Source of the DNA: Geothrix sp.
GTDB taxonomy: Bacteria; Acidobacteriota; Holophagae; Holophagales; Holophagaceae
Direction of reading: 5' to 3'
Assembly (NCBI RefSeq): GCF_030219325.1
Contig: NZ_CP126625.1
Coordinates: forward strand, 2,468,857-2,532,856
DNA: 64,000 nucleotides
This document shows positions 17,200-25,426 of the stretch, one piece after another (within the stretch, counting starts at the first letter, position 1; each line of letters opens with the position of its first letter). The notes under the pieces were generated by a model. It had not been told where the DNA came from. It made no database searches and saw only the letters and a program-made list of their open reading frames with translations. A program made the position numbers and the translations under genes.

Positions 17200-19239
17200 T
17201 CAAGCAGGAGCCTTTGTAGCCTTCCTTGCCTCGACCACCTTGTCAGCGTCGCGGCCCACCAGTTCCTGCAGGTGGTGGAAGGCCCAGGTGAAGGAGCCGA
17301 CGCCCATGGTGAGGCTGCGGAGTTCCACCACCACATCGCTCATCTCGGCCTGGGGGATGTAGGCCGACACGATGTCCCAGCCCTTCCAGCCGGGCTTGGC
17401 ATCGAAGCCGAGCACCTGGCCGCCTCGGCGCCCGGTGACGAGACGCTGGGCCTTGGGCGTGAACTCGCTGGGCACGCTGATGTGCACTTCGCTGATGGGC
17501 TCCAGCAGCACGGGGTTGCAGACCGGCGCGGCCTCGTTCATGCCGATGCGGGCGGCGGTCTTGAAGGCCATGTCGGAGCTGTCCACCGTGTGGTAGCTGC
17601 CATCCACCAGGGCCACGTAGATGTCCACGACGGGGAAGCCCAGGGGGCCGCGCTTCATCCAGTCCACGACCCCGTGTTCCACGGCGCCGAAGAAGTTCTT
17701 GGGCACCACGCCACCCACGATCTTCTCCTCGAACTCGAAGCCTTCCCCGCGCTGTCTCGGCTTGATCTCCAGCCAGACATCGCCGAACTGGCCGTGGCCA
17801 CCGGTCTGGTGCTTGTGGCGTCCGTGGACCTTGGCGGCCTTGGTGAAGGTCTCCCGGTAGGGAACCATGGGCGGGTGGTGCAGCACGTCCAGGCCGAAGC
17901 GGCTCTTGAGGCGGTCCAGGGCGCACTTGAGGTGCACCTCGCCCTGGCCCCAGAGGATGCGCTCCTGGGTTTCGGCGTTCTGCTCCACCTTCAGGGAGGC
18001 GTCCTCTTCGCAGAGCCGCTGCAGCGCGAGGGACAGCTTCACGTCGTCGCCACTCTTGGTGGTGTGCAGGCTCAACGCCAGCATGGGCTGAAGAGGCTCG
18101 GGCCAGGCGAGCTCCACCTTGGCATTGGGGGTCAGGCCTTCGCTGGTGTGCACCTCGTCCATGCGGCCCAGGGCCACGACCTCGCCCACCGTGGCCTTCT
18201 GCTGCTTGATCTGCTGGGCGCCGAAGAGCTTGTTGATGCCGCTGACACGGTTGCCCGCCAGGGAGCTGCCATCGGCCACCTCGCCGCGCCACACGCGGGA
18301 GATGCTCAGCTTGCCCACGTGCTGGGCATGCACGGTCTTGAAGACCTGCACCAGCGTGTCCTTGCCCTCGGGAATGCCCAGGCGGGCGGCCGTGGCCTCC
18401 ACCCGGGGAGCCTCGTCGCAAAGGGCCTGAAGCAGGCGGCGCACGCCCGTGTCCTTGTCCGCGGAGCCAAAGTAGACCGGCACCAGCAGGTCCTCGCGGA
18501 CATCCTTGGCCAGGTCCTCGGAGACCTCCTCCTCGGGCGGAACCAGGTCGCTGAGCAGCTCTTCCATCAAGTGATCGTCAAAGTCCGCAAGCTTCTCCAG
18601 CAGGGCCTGGCGGGCTTCCTGCTCCTCGGGCACGACGGAGTCCGGCAGCTGCACCAGGTCCGCATCCTTGCCGGCCTCGTACTTGTAGGCGTGCTCGCTG
18701 ATGAGGTCCACGTAGCCGGTGATCTGATCGCCTTCGCGGATGGGGATCTCCACCAGCACCAGGGGCCGCTCGGACACCACCTGCAGGGCGTTGAGCACGT
18801 CCTTGAGCTTTCCGGCACTGCCGGGGGCCTCCATCTTGTTGATGAACAGGACGTGGGGAATCCTGTGGTCATCAAGGAACTTGAGGGCGGGGGCGGCCAT
18901 CAGGGCGCGGGCCGGATCGGGGTCGCAGACCACCACGGCGATGTCCGCGGCCATGAGGGCATGGACGGCCTCCTGGCGGAACTCCACGGACCCCGGACAA
19001 TCGATGAGGGTCCAGGCCTCACCCTGGTACTCGCAGGTGGCCAAGCTGGCCTCCACGCTCATCTGGCGGGCCTTGGCTTCCATGGAGGCATCGCCGACGG
19101 TGTTCCCCTCCTTGACGGAGCCCTTGCGCGGCAGGGCGCCTGCCACGAAGAGAAGACTCTCCATCAAGGAGGTCTTTCCGGAGAGGTAGGGACCCACGAT
19201 GGCCGCTACGCGTGGAGTTGACTGGGAATTCCCGCTCAC
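17200..19239 (-). CDS. Elongation factor G-like translational GTPase
   Basis: 679 residues, close to EF-G length. G1 reads GPYLSGKTS, G3 reads DCPG and G4 reads NKME, then EF-G domains II-V (for instance HKHQTGGHGQFGDVWLEI and VVELRSLTMGVGSF at the C-terminus). The motifs diverge from canonical EF-G (G4 NKxD is NKME, and the switch I region is short), placing it with the EF-G-like paralogues (FusA2/Tet(M)-like relatives) whose ribosomal role is unclear. Start is GTG at 19239 with AGGAGG six bases upstream. It stands alone, 115 bases from the next gene, and is unlikely to be the main EF-G. Confidence 0.88.
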   Translation of the reverse strand: MSGNSQSTPRVAAIVGPYLSGKTSLMESLLFVAGALPRKGSVKEGNTVGDASMEAKARQMSVEASLATCEYQGEAWTLIDCPGSVEFRQEAVHALMAADIAVVVCDPDPARALMAAPALKFLDDHRIPHVLFINKMEAPGSAGKLKDVLNALQVVSERPLVLVEIPIREGDQITGYVDLISEHAYKYEAGKDADLVQLPDSVVPEEQEARQALLEKLADFDDHLMEELLSDLVPPEEEVSEDLAKDVREDLLVPVYFGSADKDTGVRRLLQALCDEAPRVEATAARLGIPEGKDTLVQVFKTVHAQHVGKLSISRVWRGEVADGSSLAGNRVSGINKLFGAQQIKQQKATVGEVVALGRMDEVHTSEGLTPNAKVELAWPEPLQPMLALSLHTTKSGDDVKLSLALQRLCEEDASLKVEQNAETQERILWGQGEVHLKCALDRLKSRFGLDVLHHPPMVPYRETFTKAAKVHGRHKHQTGGHGQFGDVWLEIKPRQRGEGFEFEEKIVGGVVPKNFFGAVEHGVVDWMKRGPLGFPVVDIYVALVDGSYHTVDSSDMAFKTAARIGMNEAAPVCNPVLLEPISEVHISVPSEFTPKAQRLVTGRRGGQVLGFDAKPGWKGWDIVSAYIPQAEMSDVVVELRSLTMGVGSFTWAFHHLQELVGRDADKVVEARKATKAPA

Positions 19240-19388
19240 AGTGCCTCCTGATTGTCTGGTTCCGATGTGGACCGCCCCAAGTGTTCCGAGCTTGTCACAG
19301 GCTGGCAACACCGAAAAAAAGTCGCCCGGGAAAAGGCGGCTTAAGTCACAAATCCTCAGAGGGATGGCATCCGCCGAGCCGGGCTGGC

Positions 19389-20222
19389 TCAAAGAGCCGG
19401 GCGCGCCCTGAACCGCTCCTTCAGGTGCTTGAGATCCGCCACGCAGACGAAGCTCAGGATCACCAGCAGGCTCCAGCTGTGGACCTTCCCCAGGCCCACG
19501 GGGCGCCAGCCCAGGCGCTGGTCCGGGTAGGCCCAGGCGCCGCCCCAGGTGGCCGCGTTCTCGGCCACCCAGATGAAGAACCCGATCAGCAGGAAGGAGA
19601 GCGCCAGGGGCATGCGGCGGCGGGGCCCTCCCGGGAGCACAGTGAATCCGACCCAGGTGTGCCTGAAAACCCAGAGCACGGCGAGGCTGAGCGGCCAACG
19701 CAGGTCAGGACCGAAGTGGTGGGTGAAGAAGTTGAGATAGATCGCGGCGGCGAGCAGCGCGCTGAGCCGGTGATCCGGGTAGCGGAGGATGCGGAGGTCG
19801 AAGAGGCGCCAGGCCTGCGTCATGTAGCTGGCCACGGCCGCGTACATGAACCCCGAGTACAGCGGCACGCCCTGCACCATGAAGAACCCCGGCTCGGGAT
19901 AGCTCCAGGAATGGATCGACGGGTGGGTCTTGAAGACTTCCAGCAGGAGGCCAAAGCCATGGAACAAGCACAGTGTCTTGACCTCGTCCAAGGTCTCCAC
20001 GCGGGTGGCCACCAGGACCCCCTGGAGGCCGAGGCTCAGAAACAGGATGAGGTCATACCTGGCCAGCCCCGGCAGGTGGAGGTGGCGGCTGGCGAGAAGA
20101 AGGAGAAAGAAGCCCCCTGCGAAGAGGCAGGCCCTGGCCTCCTTAAGCCCGAAGGCCAGGAACTCATGCAGTGGACCCCCCTCGGAAAGGAACCTGGAGG
20201 GTGGCCGAAAACATCGAGGCAT
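19389..20222 (-). CDS. DUF817 integral membrane protein
   Basis: 277 residues with seven or eight hydrophobic segments. The signature SYPEPGFFMVQGVPLYSGFMYAAVASY matches the DUF817 family in several pieces (WSYPEPG, VPLYSGFMYA). Function is unknown. It follows fadN by nine bases on the same strand, so it is probably co-transcribed with the beta-oxidation genes; the link may be only positional. Its last codons are basic (KERFRARPAL). Confidence 0.75.
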   Translation of the reverse strand: MPRCFRPPSRFLSEGGPLHEFLAFGLKEARACLFAGGFFLLLLASRHLHLPGLARYDLILFLSLGLQGVLVATRVETLDEVKTLCLFHGFGLLLEVFKTHPSIHSWSYPEPGFFMVQGVPLYSGFMYAAVASYMTQAWRLFDLRILRYPDHRLSALLAAAIYLNFFTHHFGPDLRWPLSLAVLWVFRHTWVGFTVLPGGPRRRMPLALSFLLIGFFIWVAENAATWGGAWAYPDQRLGWRPVGLGKVHSWSLLVILSFVCVADLKHLKERFRARPAL

Positions 20223-20231
20223 GCAGCGCGC

Positions 20232-22595
20232 CTAGTTCCGCAGCGGCCTTCCCGTTTTCAGGATGGCGTCCATGCGGGCCTGCGTCTTCTCGAAGCTGCA
20301 GAGCCGGGCGAAGGCCTGGCGCTCCAGCTCGAGGATCCGTTCCTCGGTGACCTCCTGCACCAGGCTCACGTCGCCGCCGCAGAGGATGTTGGCCAGCTCG
20401 CCCATGATGATGGCGTCGTGCTCGCTGGCCAGGCCCTGCAGCTGGAAGTCGCGCACGGCCATCTTGAGGGCCTCGCTGCCGCCCCGGCCGGGCAGGCGCA
20501 GGGTGCGCTCCTTCACGGGCTGGAAGTCCGCGGCCATCTTGAGCACTTCCTGCTTGGCCTCGTGGAGCAGGAAGGCCTTGTTCATGACGCGGCGGTCCGT
20601 GCGGCGCAGGTAGCCGTTGCGCTGGGCCTCGTCGAAGCTGGTGTGCACGGTGGCCGTGCCGATGCCCTGGAAGCTGGCCTTCACCTTGGGCATGGGGCCC
20701 AGCTCGCCCTTGGCGGCCATGGCGTCTTCCATGCGGAGCAGCATCTGGAGGCAGCCGCCGCCCGCGGGGATGACGCCCACGCCCACTTCCACCAGACCGA
20801 TGTAGAGTTCGGCGTGGCCCACCACCCGCTGGCAGGCCATGGTGATCTCGCAGCCGCCGCCCAGGGCCAGGTTGAAGGGGGCGCCCACGGTGGGGAACGG
20901 CGCGTAGGTGAGCATGCGGGCCGCGTACTGCAGGCGGCGGGCCACTTCCTCGATGAGGTCGAACTGCTTGTCCTTGGCGGCGTTCAGCACCATCACCAGG
21001 TTGGCCCCGGCGCTGAAGTGCTGGCCCTGGTTGCCCACCACCAGGCCCTTGAAGCGACCGGGCACGTGCTTCTGGACCGTGTCCTCCATGAGGCCGATGA
21101 TGCCGTCGTCCAGGGCGTTCATCTTGCTGCGGAAGCTGAGGCAGGCCACGTCATCGCCAATGTCCAGCAGCTGGCAGCTGCCGTTCTCGGCCACCACCTT
21201 GCCCTTGCCTTCCTCGCGCTTGAGGATGATCACGCGCCGGTCTTCGAGGATGGGATCGAAGGCCAGGGTCTTGGGATTCAGCTGGGAGACGGGAACGCCA
21301 TGCTCCCAGCGGTAGAAGCTGGTGATGCCCTTGGCGAGCATCTGCTCCACCAGCGGCGCGATGGGCTGCTCCTCGAACGTCATGCGCGCCACGACCCGCT
21401 CCACGCCGAGGATGTCCCACAGCTCGAAGGGACCCACCTCGAAGGCGAAGCCGTTCTTGATGGCGCGATCCACGTTCAGGGGACCATCGGTGACTTCGCC
21501 CAGCCGGTTCACGGCGTAGGTGAGGTTGGGCGAGATGCAGCGCCAGGCCAGACGGCCCGCCTCGGTATCGCTGGTGAGCAGGGTCTTCACCTTTTCCGCG
21601 GGGTCATCGATGCCCTTCAGCTCCTTCAGGATGGGCCAGTCCTTCTTCACCTGCGGGATGTACTCGCGGGTGGCGGGATCGATGGCCAGGAAGGTCTTCT
21701 TGCCCTTGGCGTCCTTGGGTCCCTTCTTGAAGAAGCCCTGCTTCACCTTGTTGCCGAAGAGCTTGTTGTCCAGCATCCACTGCAGGAACTCGGGGAACTT
21801 GAAGGTGTCGCGCACTTCATCATTCGGGCAGAGGTCGTAGACGTTCTTCGCCGTGGCGGCGAGGATGTCCACGCCCGCCAGGTCCGCCGTGCGGAAGGCG
21901 GCGCTCTTGGCGCGGGCCGCGGCGTCGCCCAGCACCGTGTCCACCACCTCGAAGGGGATCTTCTCGGCCAGCACCAGATGCAGGGTGGCCATGATGCCGT
22001 GGATGCCGATGCGGTTGCCGATGAAGGTGGGGCTGTCGTAGGCGGGCACCACCTCTTTGCCGAGGCTCTCCTCCAGCCAAGTGCGGAAGGTCTGGGCCTT
22101 GGCCTCGTCGACCTCGGGCCCCTTCACGAACTCCAGCAGGCGCAGGTAGCGCACCGGATTGAAGAAGTGGGTGATGACGAAGTGCTGGCGGAAGGCGTCC
22201 GTGCGCCCTTCGACCAGCAGCTTGAGGGGGATGCCCGAGGTGTTCGAGCTGATCCAGGCGCCGGCCTTGAGCTTGGGTTCGAGGCGGCCGTACAGCTCGC
22301 GCTTGATGGCCAGGTCCTCCTTGACCACCTCCACCACCCAGTCGCAGTCCGACAGGCGGTCCAGGTGATCCCGCAGGTTCCCGGGCCGGATCTTCTTCAG
22401 GAAGGAGCCGTGCATGGCCAGGGCCGGCTTGGACTTCGCCAGGGCCGCCAGGGCGCCTTCGGCCAGTTTGTCCGGCGCCGCCTCGTCGATGACGATGTCC
22501 AGCAGCTCCACCGAACAGCCCGCCGACGCCACATGCGCCGCGATCCCCGAGCCCATCACACCCGAACCAAGTACACCAATTTTTTTGATGCTCAT
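20232..22595 (-). CDS. fadN: 3-hydroxyacyl-CoA dehydrogenase / enoyl-CoA hydratase fusion (FadN-like)
   Basis: 787 residues. The N-terminus is the NAD-binding domain of 3-hydroxyacyl-CoA dehydrogenase (IGVLGSGVMGSGIAAHVASAG), followed by the C-terminal dehydrogenase domain and then an enoyl-CoA hydratase/isomerase domain (FSAGANL, ALGGGCEI). This order, dehydrogenase first, is that of Bacillus FadN, not of E. coli FadB. It catalyses hydration and oxidation steps of fatty acid beta-oxidation and supplies 3-ketoacyl-CoA to the thiolase encoded upstream. ATG at 22595 is preceded by GAGG; the four extra codons upstream are not needed. Confidence 0.93.
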   Translation of the reverse strand: MSIKKIGVLGSGVMGSGIAAHVASAGCSVELLDIVIDEAAPDKLAEGALAALAKSKPALAMHGSFLKKIRPGNLRDHLDRLSDCDWVVEVVKEDLAIKRELYGRLEPKLKAGAWISSNTSGIPLKLLVEGRTDAFRQHFVITHFFNPVRYLRLLEFVKGPEVDEAKAQTFRTWLEESLGKEVVPAYDSPTFIGNRIGIHGIMATLHLVLAEKIPFEVVDTVLGDAAARAKSAAFRTADLAGVDILAATAKNVYDLCPNDEVRDTFKFPEFLQWMLDNKLFGNKVKQGFFKKGPKDAKGKKTFLAIDPATREYIPQVKKDWPILKELKGIDDPAEKVKTLLTSDTEAGRLAWRCISPNLTYAVNRLGEVTDGPLNVDRAIKNGFAFEVGPFELWDILGVERVVARMTFEEQPIAPLVEQMLAKGITSFYRWEHGVPVSQLNPKTLAFDPILEDRRVIILKREEGKGKVVAENGSCQLLDIGDDVACLSFRSKMNALDDGIIGLMEDTVQKHVPGRFKGLVVGNQGQHFSAGANLVMVLNAAKDKQFDLIEEVARRLQYAARMLTYAPFPTVGAPFNLALGGGCEITMACQRVVGHAELYIGLVEVGVGVIPAGGGCLQMLLRMEDAMAAKGELGPMPKVKASFQGIGTATVHTSFDEAQRNGYLRRTDRRVMNKAFLLHEAKQEVLKMAADFQPVKERTLRLPGRGGSEALKMAVRDFQLQGLASEHDAIIMGELANILCGGDVSLVQEVTEERILELERQAFARLCSFEKTQARMDAILKTGRPLRN

Positions 22596-22613
22596 TGGAA
22601 ACCTCAAAAATGA

Positions 22614-22701
22614 AACCGCGAATTTCGCGAATGAACGCGAATGAAGCAGACACAGGCCCTTACCGGAATTTCATTGGCGCCCATTCGCGTCATTCGCGGT
22701 T
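22614..22701. repeat. Inverted-repeat element, CGCGAATG type
   Basis: Arm 22614-22644 (AACCGCGAATTTCGCGAA and a further CGCGAATGA) is complementary to arm 22671-22701, with a 26-base spacer. The layout copies the element at 15496-15570 with CGAAT in place of CAGAT. It lies in the fadA-fadN intergenic gap, so it is transcribed as a long hairpin in that operon. Confidence 0.8.
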
Positions 22702-22703
22702 CT

Positions 22704-23852
22704 TCAGATTTTTTCAATGATGGACGCGATGCCCTGGCCGCCGCCGATGCACATGGTGGCGATGCCGTACTTGCCGCCATCGGCCTCGAGGCGGCTCAGC
22801 AGGGTGGTGAGGATGCGCGCGCCGCTGGCGCCGAGGGGATGGCCCACGGCGATGGCGCCGCCCCAGGCGTTCACCTTGGCCGGGTCGTAGCCGCCTTCGC
22901 GGATGACGGCCAGGCTCTGGGCGGCGAAGGCTTCATTCAGCTCCATGGCGTCGATCTGGTCGAGCTTGAGGCCGAAGCGGTCCAGCACCTTCTTCACGGC
23001 GGGCACGGGGCCGATGCCCATGCGGTCCGGCTCCACGCCGGCCACGGCGCCGCCGATGATGCGGGCCCGGGCCTTCAGGCCCAGGGACTTGGCCAGGCCC
23101 TCATCCATCACCAGCAGGAAGGCGGCGCCATCGGTGATGGGGGAGCTGTTGCCGGCAGTGGTCAGGCCGTCCACCAGGAAGGCGGGCTTCAGCTCCGCCA
23201 GCTTCTCCAGGCTGGTCTCGGCGCGGACGCACTCGTCCTGCTGTAGCGTGACGGGCTTGCCATCCAGTCCCTTCGTTTCGAAGCGCACGACCTCCTTCTC
23301 GAACTTGCCGGCCTTCCAGGCGGCGGCGGCCTTCTGGTGGCTGTGGAAGGCGAACTCGTCGCACTCGCGGCGGGTGAGCTTGTATTCCCTGGCCAGGTTC
23401 TCCGCCGTGATGCCCATGGAGCAGTAGGCCGCGGGGTAGGTCTCGGCGATGAAGGGATCCACGCTGGGATTGAAGCCCATCATGGGTACCTTGGACATGC
23501 TCTCCACGCCACCCGCGAGGAACAGATCCCCCTGGTTGGCCATGATGGCCCGGGCCGCCATGAGCATGGTCTCCTGGCTGCTGCCGCAGAAGCGGTTGAT
23601 GGTGGCCGCGCCGGCCGTGATGGGCAGGCCGGCCCGGAAGCTGATGAGGCGCGCCATGTTCATGCCCTGCTCGCCCTCGGGCATGGCACAGCCCACCAGG
23701 ACATCTTCGAGGCCCGACCAGTCCTTCAGCAGCGGCTTGATGGCCTCGATCACCACGGCACCCAGGTGCTCCGGGCGGGTGGCGGCGTAGCTGCCCTTGA
23801 TGCCCCGGCCGATGGGCGTGCGCTTGGCTTCGACGATGACTGCGGATCGCAT
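22704..23852 (-). CDS. fadA: Acetyl-CoA acyltransferase (3-ketoacyl-CoA thiolase)
   Basis: 382 residues, typical thiolase. The acyl-binding cysteine is in NRFCGSS (near residue 89), the catalytic His in GGAIAVGHPLGASGAR and the second Cys in CIGGGQG. It cleaves 3-ketoacyl-CoA to acetyl-CoA and a shortened acyl-CoA. ATG at 23852 is preceded by TTGGAGGA. It is the first gene of a fadA-fadN-DUF817 operon. No acyl-CoA dehydrogenase gene is in the window. Confidence 0.95.
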   Translation of the reverse strand: MRSAVIVEAKRTPIGRGIKGSYAATRPEHLGAVVIEAIKPLLKDWSGLEDVLVGCAMPEGEQGMNMARLISFRAGLPITAGAATINRFCGSSQETMLMAARAIMANQGDLFLAGGVESMSKVPMMGFNPSVDPFIAETYPAAYCSMGITAENLAREYKLTRRECDEFAFHSHQKAAAAWKAGKFEKEVVRFETKGLDGKPVTLQQDECVRAETSLEKLAELKPAFLVDGLTTAGNSSPITDGAAFLLVMDEGLAKSLGLKARARIIGGAVAGVEPDRMGIGPVPAVKKVLDRFGLKLDQIDAMELNEAFAAQSLAVIREGGYDPAKVNAWGGAIAVGHPLGASGARILTTLLSRLEADGGKYGIATMCIGGGQGIASIIEKI

Positions 23853-24017
23853 GGGTCCTCCAAGGGGAAGCAGCTGTCTGGGTTTCCGAGGAGCCTAGCA
23901 TCCGCTGAGTTGGGCGTAAGCCCCTACCGTGGGTCATGAGCGCGTTTACCGCAGGTCAACCTGGCGTTTCGACCGCGCCGCTTTCCAGTCAAGATGGGAG
24001 CATTCCCCGGACCCCCC

Positions 24018-24971
24018 ATGGCCACCCCCTTCGTCCACACCCTGGAACCCCTGCTCGCCGAGTGCCGCAAGGTGATCGTGGGCCAGCCCCAGCTGCTGAA
24101 CCGCCTGCTGGTGGCCCTGCTCTGCCGGGGCCACGTGCTGCTGGAGGGCCTGCCGGGCCTGGCGAAGACCCGCACCATCAAGACGCTGGCATCCGCCAGC
24201 CACACCACCTTCCACCGCATCCAGTTCACGCCCGACCTGCTGCCCAGCGACGTGGTGGGCACGCTCATCTTCGATCCCAAGCAGCTCACCTTCACGCCCA
24301 AGCGCGGCCCCATCTTCGCGAACCTGGTGCTGGCGGACGAGATCAACCGCGCCCCCTCCAAGGTGCAGGCCGCCCTGCTGGAGGCCATGGAGGAGCGGCA
24401 GGTCACGCTGGGCGAGGAGAGCTTCGCCCTGCCCGATCCCTTCCTGGTGCTGGCCACGCAGAACCCGCTGGAGCAGGAGGGCACCTTCCCCCTGCCCGAG
24501 GCCCAGATGGACCGGTTCCTCTTCAAGCTCCGGGTGGACTATCCGCGGCAGGACGATGAGGTCGAGGTACTGCGCCGTGCCCACCTGAACGGTGACGAAG
24601 TGAACCCCGTGGTGGACGGCCCCAGCCTGCTGAAGGCGGGGCGCGAGGCCCAGCAGGTGCGCCTCGACGATGCCATCCGCACCTACATCGTGCGGCTCGT
24701 GCAGGCCACGCGGCCCGGCCACGGCAAGCCCTGGAAGGGCAAGGAGCAGCTCCGCTGCGGGGCCAGCCCCCGGGCCTCCCTGGCGCTCCAGTCCTCCTCG
24801 CGGGCATTGGCCTACCTGCAGGGCCGGGACCACGTGCTGCCCCAGGACGTGGTGGATCTCGCCCCCGACGTGCTGCGCCACCGGCTTCTGCTCACCTTCG
24901 AGAGCGAGGCCGACGGGGCCACCACGGACCAGGCCATCACCCAGCTGCTGCAGGCCGTGCCCAGGCCCTGA
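24018..24971 (+). CDS. MoxR-family AAA ATPase
   Basis: 317 residues. Walker A is GLPGLAKTRT, Walker B LADEINRAPSKVQ, followed by sensor 1 (LATQNPLEQEGTFPLPEAQMDRF), the hallmark of MoxR proteins. These ATPases act as chaperones for metalloenzymes or surface complexes, usually with a VWA-domain partner. No VWA gene is adjacent here, which is unusual. The start is between ATG 23994 and 24018; I prefer 24018 because family similarity begins soon after, although the ribosome binding site is unclear. Confidence 0.88.
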   Translation: MATPFVHTLEPLLAECRKVIVGQPQLLNRLLVALLCRGHVLLEGLPGLAKTRTIKTLASASHTTFHRIQFTPDLLPSDVVGTLIFDPKQLTFTPKRGPIFANLVLADEINRAPSKVQAALLEAMEERQVTLGEESFALPDPFLVLATQNPLEQEGTFPLPEAQMDRFLFKLRVDYPRQDDEVEVLRRAHLNGDEVNPVVDGPSLLKAGREAQQVRLDDAIRTYIVRLVQATRPGHGKPWKGKEQLRCGASPRASLALQSSSRALAYLQGRDHVLPQDVVDLAPDVLRHRLLLTFESEADGATTDQAITQLLQAVPRP

Positions 24972-25030
24972 CGCCATCTGGGCGACGCACCACCTCCCCA
25001 ACCACCCTCTCTCCCCTTCGGAGGCACCTC

Positions 25031-25426
25031 ATGCCACGCCCCAAGCTGCTGAAGATCCGCCTGATCTACAGCGTGGAAGGAAGCCAGATCCCCCTGGAAA
25101 TCGACGTCGATCCCTGCCGGACGACCTCGCTCTTCTTCGACGAGCATGCCGCCGTGGAGATCCTCGGCGCCTTCTACGACGACAAGGGCAAGACCATCAC
25201 CCGGGACCAGGCCATCGCCCGCTTCGGCACCCGCGCCGAAGCCTGGTTCCCCAAGGGCAAGGACGAGCTGCCCCTGGACAAGAAGTTCCTGAAGCTGGCC
25301 TGGGGCAGCGAGACCCAGAAGCCCCGCCGCGGCGGCAGCGTCCGGGTGGACCCCCGGGCCGATGCGAACGGCCTGCCTGTGATGATCTGCAAGGACCCCA
25401 ACTGCATGCCGAGCGGCTATCCCTGA
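25031..25426 (+). CDS. Unknown 131-residue protein
   Basis: A small soluble protein with a clear GGAGG six bases before the ATG. I recognise no family. It opens with a beta-rich segment (KLLKIRLIYSVEGSQIPLEIDV), has a charged middle and ends with two cysteines in CKDPNC. It follows the MoxR ATPase by 59 bases and could be its partner or client, which is only positional inference. Its 3' end overlaps the 3' end of the convergent kinase gene by ten bases. Confidence 0.7.
   Translation: MPRPKLLKIRLIYSVEGSQIPLEIDVDPCRTTSLFFDEHAAVEILGAFYDDKGKTITRDQAIARFGTRAEAWFPKGKDELPLDKKFLKLAWGSETQKPRRGGSVRVDPRADANGLPVMICKDPNCMPSGYP

Noticed and set aside
19212-22613. Very long open frame (over 1100 codons) on the plus strand opposite fadN and DUF817
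   Set aside because: It is a GC-bias shadow: the opposite strand has clear enzyme motifs, and the shadow protein is a His/Gly/Ala/Gln-rich string with no family features. Similar shadows opposite aor (3.6-6.3 kb), secDF, carB and the hybrid kinases were rejected in the same way.
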